Both the position numbers and the translations under genes were made by a program. The notes below the pieces were generated by a model. The model was not told the origin of the DNA. It searched no databases and was given only the letters and a program-made list of their open reading frames with translations. 64,000 nucleotides of DNA from Agelas oroides (taxonomy: Eukaryota; Porifera; Demospongiae; Agelasida; Agelasidae), in assembly GCA_949130485.1 (NCBI GenBank), contig OX422186.1, positions 7,440,792 through 7,504,791 of the forward strand, written 5' to 3'. This document shows, in pieces, positions 10,056 through 30,300 of this stretch. How positions within the stretch are numbered: position 1 is the first letter of the stretch; every line of letters begins with the position of its first letter.

Positions 10056-13000
10056 CTTTGGTTCTTTGGTGTGTTCTGGACACAGAATCCTCAGTCTCTT
10101 ACAGTACGTCTTCTGCGAGGGGTCATACTTGTCACAGAAGATGTTGGTACTGCAGTAAATGTATCGAGTATCAGACAGAAGAATAATATTCTGCCTCAAC
10201 TGGAAATAAAGACAGGTTTGATGCTATGAGGTGAACAAGATGGAAGTGAAAGTTTCCGGAAATTGAACCTAGGACCCCTGAGGCTTGATGCTATTTACTA
10301 TTGATGACAGTAGGCACTCATGAATGTTGATGTTTATTGCTGAGAGAGTAAGAAATACATCCACAGAAAAATCCTGGGATCCAGCTGGGATTTGAACCCA
10401 AGACTTTCTGAATACTAGTCAGACGCTCATACCACAAAGCTACTTGGACCACTGACACAGGAGAAGCTGGAAGACGAGCAGCTGGAAGACAAGCAGCATT
10501 GCCTAGAGGCCTCAGCTAGAGATTCAAGTGGCTTAGTGATAGGAGCATCTGACTAGTCAAATCTCAGCTGGATCCCAGAATTTTTTTCATGGATACATGT
10601 ATACTTTTCGCTCTCTCTCAGCAAAAAATAACAGTATTTCTAGGACCCGAGGTACGTGTACATGTACGACCATGGGGCAACCATTAGCCTTCACAAAATC
10701 CTCTCTATATACTACACAGGTGGAACTCAATGCTCCAGTGGCTGATGAGTGTGGTCTCATTCCCAGGCAACTCTCATATCGTATTTTGCAGGAGTGGCCT
10801 GGGAAGGAGGTGTGCAACTGGAGCATTCAGCCACTACCAGGCCAGCAATAGAGTGCTGCCTGCACAAAGAATCAAGACATATTTCATATCAAGAGTGTTG
10901 AAATTTACAGTCACTCTCTAACAAATGTCTTACCCTTCATTTTTCACAATGGAGCCGAATGAAACCATCCCTTCAAGCTAGAAGAAGAAAGAATGAGCAG
11001 CTGCGTCAGGTACCAGTCTTATTTACTCACTCCTGTTCATTACCAGACATAGGAATACCAATATGACTGAGTTCTATAGTAGGAAGTCACTTATCCAAAC
11101 ACGTTGGGAGGTGTTCAACGGTTCAGATAACTGAAATCTTCAGATAAGTGAAACAATATACTATCAATCAATGCAAAGCAGATTACTTTCCATTTAATGC
11201 ACATCAAAATATCTTTAGGGGGCTCGGATAACTGAAATTCGTAAAAGTGACTTGCTACTGTACATGTACATACATGTATATACGATATGGGAATTTTGAA
11301 ATTCCAGCTACATACATGTACTGTATTTATGTTGTTTGTCCACATCATTGTTAATTCAAATCAACTAATCGAAATCACTAAAGCTTAGCCTTCTGCAAGA
11401 TTCATTTATGGACAACCAACCTGAAACTAATGGTTACATCAGCTGTGTGAGCCAAACAGTGAACAGAATCCCAAGTTGGCACAGTCGTAAATGAACATTG
11501 CATGCAAACCATGCACTCCCATAACATGTTTCATTCCCTTATCCAGTACAAAGCATCAATATCCAGAGACTATTCTTGCACCAAAACCAAGGTGTTTGTC
11601 TCCTGTTGCAGTGTGCCAGGTTGGACTTATTCTGAGAATGTATGGACTAATTGGATTGCAATATACATGTACTAAGCATTTATTTTACTTGAATGTCATA
11701 ACACCGTTTTTGAGCAAGTGTGCATGACACTGCAAACACCTTTGAGTGTTCCTTGGCTCATTAGTCTCATGGCCAGACCTACACATGTAAATATAATCCT
11801 GCCCAAGAAATTCAATTTGGTGCACCAGACCAATTTCCTCATGACCCGCTGTACAGCTGTACCTTAGAGAAGCACCTCTCCAGGTGCACCATGGCTTTCT
11901 TGAGAGGGACAGGCTGGCTGCAGGTGGCACAGTGGATGGTCAGGTCATCACTCTCAACCTCAGAACTCTGCAACACAAAGATAATCTTCCAATTAATGCA
12001 CACCTTAATTTAGAATCACAAGTTTGGTGCAAAGGAGGGAGGACATGACATAGTCACATCATAGCGACAATTAGTGTGCTCTGATGACATTCCAAGGGCA
12101 AGCTATAAGAATGGCTCTATGAATTAAGTGACGATGGGTGCATAAGATTTTTGATTACATGTAAGTTGAAGCTATCTTGCTAGTTAAATTGGTTATGAGG
12201 CTAAACTTGCAAGTTGCTGCTTCAACTGAGGTGAGCAACAAGAGGGCATTTTGACTGCCAGATGTCTTCACCTTTGTAGAAAACCTTGTGCACCCATCAC
12301 CGTGACTCTGTCTATAGAGTCGTTTTTATAGCTTGTATCCACACTTCTTGACTTTAAAATGCCAGCTAGGTAATTGTCACCATCACGTGACCATGTCCTC
12401 CCACCTCTGGGACGGATGCATGTGTACACAATCAATAGTACATGTAAAGCGGACAATCAAGGCTTCATACCACTCAACTGCCAAGTGTTTGACCATAATG
12501 TTATCAAAACCTCTACATATACAGCTACATGTACACGTACATGTACCTACAGTACATGTATATGTGGCAGTCCCAGATAGAAATCGAATATTATTCCGTT
12601 GCATATTTCAGGCGCATCACCGAGTTTGACGCGCTATAGCGCTGAACTTCTGCTAAGGGTGGGGCTCATACGTGCTATGTAAACGCATGAATATCTGATA
12701 CACATACGAAGCGTGTATGGGCCCCGCCCCTAGCGGAAGCTTAGCGCTACAGCGCATCAAACTCGGTCATGCGCTCAAAATACGCGACGGAATAATATTC
12801 GAATTCTATCCGGGATTGCCACATATGTAATAGCAAGACCACATAAGAACGAGCGGCTCATGTAAGAGTGTGTGCAACTCCCATAGTCCGGTCAAAATCA
12901 TCGAACCGTACTAAAATAGAACACCTGGTCACATGCTTAACAACAATGGCTTATGTCTACGCGCAGCTGTGCAGTACGTGTTTCTATATTAGTACTGGTG

Positions 13001-16000
13001 GTAAATTACAACCGGTTTCAAATTTTACGGAGTTACACACTCTTACTCAAACCACCCATTCTTATGCGCTCTTGGTAACAGATAATGCATGGTAGCCTGG
13101 ACAAGGGTGGTTATTGTAAAGCATAAGTTCCACCAGACTATGTGTTATATTCTCCAACCTGATTGGTGTTTGTTGTTATTAGTGAATATACAAGTTGTTA
13201 ATAGTAAACATACAAGGTAGTTTACACTGAAAACAAGATAGCTTATAGAAACATCATTTTACAACTTCGTGTTGAAGATGAAACAGAATCTACAACTTCC
13301 TGTCAGTATAAAGAAAATACCCACCTGTTACTATAGAAACGAGGGTGAAGTTGAGACAAGAGCACACAACAATGGGCAGCTAGAGTAAGATGGTGTAGCT
13401 CTGTAAAATTTGAAACCGGGCGGAATTTACTGCCAGTACTAAAAATAGTAACATGTATGCACATGCTGCATAGACATAAGTCATTGTTGCTACAGCATGT
13501 GACCCAGTGTTCTATTTTTAGCACAGTTCAATAATTTTGCCCAGACTACAGGAGTACACACTCTTACTCAAGCCACCATTCTTATGCTCTATTGGTGGAG
13601 AATATACATGTACATATACCCAGGCAATTCACTTCAACTTTTGTCACTAGCCTACACAGCACAAGAAATGTACCACACTTCCATCTACTTTTCAGGTTAA
13701 TTACTGCACACGACAAATTCCAGAGTTTACAGTGAAAAACATTGGGGTACTAGCTAGTCAATCACAAGGCAGTATGTGAGGAGCTTATGAGTGCCACAAA
13801 GTGACGGGAAGGAGTGTCAACTAGCATACACGTACACCATTTCCAACCATTGTTGAATTGGGCATGAGAATGAGAAGTGGGGGATACACATAGTACAGTA
13901 AGTTGGGGGGGGGGGAGAGGGAAGGGATACATTTGTGTACAAAGTGGAGTAAGAGGCTATGGAGGAGTGGGAGCAGACGAAGAGAACAATGAGGAGGGGA
14001 CACTGCTACCATGAGTTGCACATGAGTGTACTGTATAGTACTCCCTCAACTGCACAAGCATACCTCATCTTCCTTTACTGGAGTGACTCCAGCGAGTCTA
14101 GCCATGTGTACATCAATGGCCTGCGTTTGGCAATCTAGCTCCTCCAGACGGCTCCGAATTAGCTGAGGAAAGAAAGAAGTCAACAGCTTTCTTGGGTACA
14201 CTTTCACCACAACCAAGATTCCCAGACTCTCACATCCCTAGTTTTCATTGGTTACTTTTCATACTGCAAGCAACGAAAGCTAGGGGCAGAGAGTCTGCAG
14301 TTGAATCATACAGAATGCCAACATTTGGATACACAAGTTGAACAGCTGCATACTCAGCAAGCATGGCAACTACTCTCTGCTATCTCTAAGTGCCTTAAGG
14401 TTACGGATTACGTAATGGGGCACGGTCAACGGTCCAGACTTACAAACCGCAAAGCAGTTACACGGCACTAGACTACAGCTGCAAACACGAAACATGAAAA
14501 GAGAGCCACTCAATGCATTCTTCACAGCGAAAACTGATAGTTACCTTGTATGAGTGGCTATGCATACGTGGTCAAAGTTTGTAAACTTTTGAACCAAAAT
14601 CTGACCACCCAAGCAACCGAGAGCAACGAACAATACTGGAGATCGACAGTTTTTAACATACTCGAGGGCCAGACAGAGCACTTTGCTGCAAGCGTCATTA
14701 GAAATAACCCCTTGTTCAGTAAAACTGTACACACCTCAAGACTTTTCGCCTCTGTAAAATTATAACAGCCAACGATATTCAAAAAACGGTTCCGTCAGGC
14801 CCTGCATTGTCCATTGTACTGTACGTTGGTAACTAGGTCACTTCGGATCCATAGATACTGAACACCATTTTTGGTTCAAATAAAAGATGCTTGACAGCAC
14901 TAATCACGTCAGTTCAAAGTCCATAGAGAATTGTCCGTGCGCATGCGCAGTTGAACATCATGAATAAACTACACGTACAATGTATATCCCATAACCTTAC
15001 GTTTACAGAACAATTATGTATGACAGGCTAGGTTGTGTGCTCGCAGACAGCACAAGTTTGCCATGTAGTTAAAACCAAACATATGTTCCTTTGTTCCTTC
15101 ATCTAGGTAGCTATGTTACTGGACATTTCTAGAAATGTGTATTACCAGGTACCTATGTTACTGGACATTTCTAGAAATGTGTATTACCATGTAGCTATGT
15201 TACTGGACATTTCTAGAAATGCGTATTACCATGTAGCTATGTTACTGGACATTTCTAGAAATGTGTATTACCATGTAGCTATGTTACTGGACATTTCTAG
15301 AAATGTGTATTACCAGGTACCTATGCTACTGGACATGTGATACCAGCTATTGCATATGTGGAAAAAACTTGTGTATAAGATTGGACCACTCTAATTCTGA
15401 GCTTTACATGAGTGAAGTTATCAAGCAAAGTAGGTTACACATGTGGTACCTTCTGTTCCTCCTCCAGCTGCTCCAGCCTCTCCCTGTTGTTCTTGGTGGC
15501 AATGGGCTCCTCACCTTCAGCCCACAGCTTTTTCTTCTCAGGCAGAAAGGTCTTGATGCGACTGGAGAAAGAGGGAAAAGAGGGAGAGAGGAAAGGGTAA
15601 ATAGAGGGTTAAATGGAGGAGGGGAGGGAAGGAGAGGGAGCAATGAGGGAGAAAGAAGAGGGAAAGGAAGGGGGAGGGAAGAAAGGGAAGGGAGAGGGAA
15701 GGATGGGAGGAGGGGAGGAGGAATGAGAGAAAGAGGAAGAGGGACGGGAGAAAGAGGGGGAGGAAGGAAGGAAAGGTGAGATGTAAGAACAAGAAGGAAG
15801 GAGAGAAGAACGGATTGAAGAAAGTCCAGGTACAATGCTAAACACAAACAGGAAATAAAATCAGCACATACTCCATTGCCAGTTGTACCCCACAGTCTTC
15901 GCTGCAGTACTTGGAGTGTGGTCGTGCAGCAAACACACACCCAGGCCCTTGGCACTGCTGTGGCTTGTGCATCTCCTCACGCACCAGACCCCCAAGGAGG

Positions 16001-17914
16001 ATGTTGGAAAATGGTTTCCTTGTCTGCCGACCTGACAAGGTCTGTGGAGATAGAGAAGAATTGAGATGAAGAGGATAGGGAAAGAGGAGAGAGGAGGGTG
16101 GGAAAGAAAGGGTAGAGGAGAGGAGAAGAGAGGTGAGGAGAGGAGAGGAGAGGAGAGGAGAGGAGAGGAGAGGAGAGGAGAGGAGAGGAGAGGAGAGGAG
16201 AGGAGAGGAGAGGAGAGGAGAGGAGAGGAGAGGAGAGGAGAGGAGAGGAGAGGAGAGGAGAGGAGAGGAGAGGATTGGTGGGAAGAGAACAGAGAGGGAA
16301 TAGAAGGGAATGGGGAGGGAAAGAAAGGGGAGGAAAGTGGAGGGGGAAACTGAAAGCAGAGGTAAGGACAGGGGAGAGGAGGAAAGGGGAGAGGAGGAAA
16401 GGGGAGGAAAATGGAGGGGGAAAGCAGAGGTAAGGACAGGGGAGAGGAGGAAAGGGGAGAGGAGGAGAGGGGAGAGGATCAAGGGACAGGGAGAAGAGAT
16501 ATACCTTTGATATTGGTATATCAAAATCAGAAGTACTCAATCTGGTCTTTGTGGTCTTAGTAAAAGACTTCCGAGCACCCTTCCGTTTCTGCTTCCGGCC
16601 CCTACCCAGCCTCTTAGCTGGTTTCTTCTTAGGAAGAGATTTTGACTTTTGCTGAGAGGGAACACTCTTAGTAACACTCTCACTCTCAGCTTTTGAGCTC
16701 TCAAGAAATGCTCCATCTTCTTCAGACTTCTTATGCTGGAAATCAGCACTCAGAGTTTCCTGAGCAGAAGTATCGGTGATAGAGTCATCAACACTAGCAG
16801 TTGAAGTTGTCTCATTCACATCCGCAAGTTCCCCGCCAACTGCCTTCAGCTCTGCCGCAATGTCCTGCTGCCATACTCTCTTCTTGCTGTGCAGAGGGTC
16901 CTCAGCGTAAAGAATCCTCGAATACTTTAGACACTGCCTCTTGATGCACTTTTGCCGTATTCGACCAACACCTCCATACTTTGGCATATCTTTGCAGAAG
17001 CGGCATTTACGGCAGTCAACTTCACGCAGGCACGCAACACACTCTCCACACCGACGACTGTGTTTCTTCACCCCCTTCTTTCCAGCAGGCTTTCGTGGCT
17101 GTTTCTGATGCACTTCCTTTTCAACCTCCTTGTTCTCCTTCTTCTCGAAGAATACTGTCACCAAGCTTGGATCTTTATCTATGCAAAGTGGGCAGTAAAA
17201 TTGTTTCACAATTAATGCTTTCTGACGAGTGATCCCCACACACGAACCATGAAACCAATCACAACAGTCATGGCATTGAATCATTCCATAGCTCTGAGCT
17301 GGCTGTTGGCATATACAGTAGAGATTGTTTGGATCAACGATGGGTGAACCTCCAAAGCTTTTGCTTCTTTCTCCTCGAGTATGAGCTCCAGTTTGCTCTT
17401 GCGCCATTGGTATTTTTGCGTTGTCTCCTGTATCAAGCTCAAAAGCTTCCTTAGTTTCACCTCTTTCAAAATCACTTGGAAGTTTAACATGACTTGACTC
17501 GCCCACAAAAGCTCCTAAAGATTTCTCACTCCTTAGAGGAGAAGGAGAAGGAGAAGTGGAACTTGAATCTGAGCCTGAATCACTCGCACTACTGAGATCC
17601 TCTACATTAACCTCCATTGTTGCTGTTGCTCCTTGAATGTCCTCTCGATCATAAAGGTCAAAGCTGGCTTGTTCCGATGTCTCAAACCCGCCCAAACTTT
17701 CACCTAGCCCTGGGAGAGAGACTGGAGGACACTCAGAGGTGGGTTTACCAGTATAAAAGGTCGGATTGTCCACTGGAACCTTGTGGCTTTGTTCCATCTT
17801 CTCCTCTCTTGTGCTTGCCCCGCCCCCTTCTTCACCTTCATCACTGCTGCTACTAAACGATTCGTCTTCCTCGTCTGTTTCAATAAAAACCTCCACAATC
17901 TTTTTGTTTTCCAT
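10056..17914 (-). CDS. CXXC1: CXXC-type zinc finger protein 1 (CFP1), copy 2, 3' end cut by gap
   Basis: Exons on the minus strand are 16505-17914, 15872-16041, 15450-15561, 14064-14162, 11863-11967 and 10056-10199, with all junctions in phase. Relative to copy 1, exon 1 lacks two residues in the Ser-Pro run (470 codons). The sixth exon is seen only here and encodes a continuation of the C-terminal cysteine region (CDKYDPSQKTYCKRLRILC), which closely follows the vertebrate CFP1 segment with the spacing CDVYNPQSKTYCKRLQVLC. About 680 residues are accounted for; the last part of the C-terminal domain is missing at the gap. Role: CpG-directed recruitment of SET1/COMPASS in the nucleus. It is divergently paired with the UbiA-like gene. 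Confidence 0.94.
10378..10450 (-). ncRNA. tRNA-Thr(AGT)-like sequence, probably a SINE head
   Basis: Read on the minus strand, 73 nt fold as a tRNA: an acceptor stem with 6 of 7 pairs, a GCTT/GAGC D-stem, a perfect TCTGA/TCAGA anticodon stem with loop CTAGTAT (anticodon AGT), and a T-arm with loop TTCAAAT. The acceptor mismatch and the presence of similar fragments nearby (10240-10300, 10515-10578) point to a tRNA-derived SINE rather than a working tRNA gene. Confidence 0.45.
10515..10578 (+). repeat. Degenerate tRNA-derived SINE fragment
   Basis: TGGCTTAGTGATAGGAGC resembles a tRNA A box and D-arm and is followed by CTGACTAG, the same anticodon region as at 10378-10450, then CAGCTGGATCCCAG. 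The T-arm is lost. Confidence 0.4.
11085..11265. repeat. Degenerate inverted repeat (MITE-like)
   Basis: GTAGGAAGTCACTTATCC at the left is answered by AAAAGTGACTTGCTAC at the right, with AACTGAAAT words inside. It looks like a worn mariner-type MITE and resembles the element at 43610-43785. Confidence 0.4.
12560..12824. mobile_element. Palindromic MITE, copy-2 equivalent
   Basis: The counterpart of the element at 1980-2244, with a few substitutions (for example TCCCAGATAG for TCCCGGATAG at the left end). Confidence 0.75.
15107..15334. repeat. 42-bp minisatellite, 5 units
   Basis: The same unit and flanks as at 4613-5134, with seven fewer repeats. Confidence 0.95.
16128..16275. repeat. (GGAGA)n microsatellite, longer allele
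   Basis: The same array as at 5928-6045, six units longer. Confidence 0.93.
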
Positions 17915-18266
17915 CTTTTAAGCTGAAAAGCAAAACAAAACCAACAGTACCAACGCCATACAAAGCCTACAAATAGGGCATGCATTCTAATTAATGCACA
18001 GCTACGCTTACCGCTGCATTTAATGAAGCTAAAACTACAAACTAAACGCTTTTCCCTACGAAACTAAGCTTAATGGTAACTCACAATAGTTTTCAACTCC
18101 AACAGTGTTACAAAAATAGCACAACTGCTTATGTCTAGGCTCAGTTCAGCCTGAAAGCCGGAGAAGCCACTCAAATTCAAATTTTTAATAACCCGTAGGA
18201 ACCCGTAGGCGGGCTCGGGGCAAAAAGACTCCGCTTACGCAGTTGCAGCTAGCTAGCTAGCTACGC
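17915..18266. promoter_or_regulatory. Shared divergent promoter, CFP1 / UbiA-like, copy 2
   Basis: 352 bp between the two start codons. It is identical to copy 1 except that one of the two GGGCTCGGGGCAAAA units is absent. Confidence 0.6.
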
Positions 18267-26865
<8,599 letters not shown>

Positions 26866-27395
26866 AACATAATTATTTGTATCATACCAAATTTGTAACC
26901 AGTTCCCTGCAGGATAGTACACCCATACTTCAAATACCATGCAAAGTTGTGCACAGAATTTTACTTCACTGAGGTGGTTGTAACAGACTTGATCCCGGGA
27001 ACTCTCCCTTACACCCTGATCATAGAGTAGAACTCACATCTTTAGCCTACCTCTCCTGCACAATTTGTATCCCAGAACTCACATGCACCCTAGGATCTTT
27101 TCTTAGTACAACTCATTGGTCTTGTACGTTTTACATTCATGATTGTGATTGCAAAATTCATGAATTCAAACATTATAAAACTACATGATTATATTGTTGT
27201 AGAGGAGTATGATTGCACTATATGACTATACTATATATAGCTTGATCTGCATAGCTATAATATGTACTGAGTTATGTATATATAGCCGACTAAGCTTGTG
27301 TTACATGGTGTCACATATACATAAATTATAGTTGGCTAATTTTAGTCATGGTGTTAAAATCTGTGATAGTGACGGAGTACACAAATACATCAGCT
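26866..27395. other. Convergent intergenic region, UbiA-like / glutaminase
   Basis: 530 bp, AT-rich, holding the 3' UTRs of two convergent genes. A TATATATAG-rich stretch lies near 27220-27290. I see no further gene. Confidence 0.6.
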
Positions 27396-30300
27396 TCATT
27401 GTCTACATGACTGCTGCATGTCGACACTAGTCCTGCCCCCCCTCTGTAGAAGATAGGAGGCTACTCTGTCATGGCCGTGGAAGATAGCATCATCCAGGGG
27501 AGTCCTAGACCACCTATAGGAGACAGAAAAGATTACTTATAGATACCTTTACTCGTACAGACAATTCACCCCATTGCATGATCACTCGTATCATAGCAAT
27601 GGTTTTCGAAGGACAGCTGTATGAAGAGACGCTATGTTTGAGGAACGAAATAGGCAAAACCTTATTCATTGCAAAACTTTCAATATAAACAATATAAACC
27701 ATATGCCACAGACTGTGAAGATCTAACAGTACTTGGTATCCATTGTCCCTATGTTTATTACTGGGTAATTACAGGAGCTGCTGAGTGCTATAGTTCTGAA
27801 TCAAGGAGTGGACTTACCGGTCCTGTGGGTTGATTGACACTTCAGCCTTATCCGCCAGGAAATCAACAACACTTTCATGTCCTACACAGACATCCACAAC
27901 AATAATGGAAGTATGAAGATTGCCTCCCTCAACTCCAAAAAAAAGGTCCACAATAAATGGCGCTGGGTAAGCAGCTAATAGGAAGTACATATACTGTACT
28001 CATACATTGCACATACGACATACGTGCTGTTATAAGTGCTGGTTTGTGTGCAGTTACTGTGTTACTCTAAATACAGCACACATATAATACATGTCATTGT
28101 TATAGACAATCATTTGCTTCCCATGAAGATATAAGCATATGCGCTAAAACAACACGTAGGTACTGTGAATTAGATATGCATCACTTAACTCTGCGTACCA
28201 TCTAGGCCTGTTTCTAACAGGGAGATGTGGTACATTCAACTTTACTGGTTCATACCTTCTGCGGCTGCCACATGCAGTGGTGTTCTACCGTCATGGTTGC
28301 ATTTCTCAAGATCAACACCAGACAAAAGATACCTGGAGGATGAATGGGGAAATCATGTCTGTAAGATTCTGATGCATACACACACCTACACCATACACAC
28401 CTACACCATGCACACACCTACACCACGCATACCTACACCACACACACCTACACCACACACACCTACACCACACACACCTACACCACACACACCTACACCA
28501 CACACACCTACACCACACACACCTACACCACACACACCTACACCACACACACCTGCACCACACACACCTGCACCACACACACCTACACCACACACACCTA
28601 CACCACACATACCTACACCATGCACACACAGTGTATCAATGTTAGCGCATTACTTTCAGTGCTTCTGTTTAGCCTTGTTCCCAGGCACTCCCCTGTGCCT
28701 TGAGGTGCAGGGGAGAGCCTGGGAACAATCAACATATAAACATACACTTACATTACAACCATTCATACAGCAACCATTTTTGGGGAAAGGATAGGTACAT
28801 GGGTAAGGCTCGATACTCTGACATTTTTTGTGTGTGAGATAGGCCCCACCTCCCAGCACAGGTGATGAGAAATGGTACTGGCTGAAACACATTCAGCACA
28901 GTTATAAGAATAGCAAACCTTAACAAACCTGCCTTTAGCTCATTGACTATTAATTTACTGTACAACCAGTAACAGTATAGAAGCTGTAGGCTCGTTCTCA
29001 GGCTCTCCCCGTACATGGCTGCTTTTTCCATGCTGCAAGCGAGGGAAAGTTGGGCGGGGCCTGGGGACAAGGCTATAGAACCTGCTGTTTACCTCTGCAT
29101 TGAGCTGAGTGCACCAGAATATGCTGCATGCATTAAGGATGCCATCTCCAGCTCCTGTTAAAAACAAATAGAAATTTAGGTGATAACATATACATAACAA
29201 TCAACAGACCAGACTACACTGCAGCAAGGTGAGAGTATATGCACACAGGGATGCTAGGCAAATAAGAGTATTGGCTATGGCTACTGTACCTTACGTTCCT
29301 GTTCATTTCTTCTGACAATATCCCCATTGTCATAGCAGTGTAAGTTGAATGTTTCCACTAGCCTCTGTATGGGTAAATAGAGATAGCTAGGTTCCTTCAA
29401 TCACTCTGAGTCATACAGATACAGCAGACCCCTTCTAATGCAGACACAACTGAGAACCACGTCCTCATTTCATTCACAAGCAGACTTAGGAGAGAATAGT
29501 AAAATTAATAAAGTATGGGACTTGGTCAAGTGTCCTGATTTTTCCAAGGTGCTCTTATTTCAAGGGAAGGGCTGCCACTGTATACCCTATGGAAGTCAAT
29601 TTACACATGCATGTCCACATATACCCTATATACGCTGCAATCAGATGTGTACATGTTCATACCTACACTCTACCTCAGTCGGCTAACACAAGTGTACATG
29701 TTCATAACTACACTCTACCTCAGTCGGCTAACACAAGTGTACATGTTCATAACTACACTCTACCTCAGTCGGCTAACACAAGTGTACATGTTCATAACTA
29801 CACTCTACCTCAGTCGGCTAACACAAGTGTACATGTTCATAACTACACTCTACCTCAGTCGGCTAACACAAGTGTACATGTTCATAACTACACTCTACCT
29901 CAGTCACCTAACACAAGTGTACATGTTCATAACTACACTCTACCTCAGTCGGCTAACACAAGTGTACATGTTCATAACTACACTCTACCTCAGTCACCTA
30001 ACACAAGTGTACATGTTTATACCCGCATACCTTACAGAAGTGCAATCCCCTGACACTGTTTCCATTTTTGTTGACAGGTGGGCTGAACAAACACAATCCC
30101 ATCATATTTGGGATCACCAATAAAATCACTCCCGAGACACCAGACTTGGCAGGGAGTCCGACCTGGGGAGGGAGGTGGGGGAGTAACGTAACTTAGCTTG
30201 ACACAGACATTTAGTTTTAAACAGAAAGTGGGTTCTCTGTACTTCCAGTTTAGCAAGGTGCCCTTATTTTAGGTTGAGAAGAGCCTGACAATTACTACTG

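Noticed and set aside
28225..28794. His/Thr/Pro-rich 189-aa frame and Cys/Val/Gly-rich reverse frames
   Set aside because: They are translations of the CACACACCTACACCA minisatellite, adjacent to a genuine glutaminase exon on the minus strand.
29589..30123. 154- and 170-aa repeat frames
   Set aside because: A 45-bp tandem repeat explains both. The genuine coding there is the minus-strand glutaminase exon 30031-30162.
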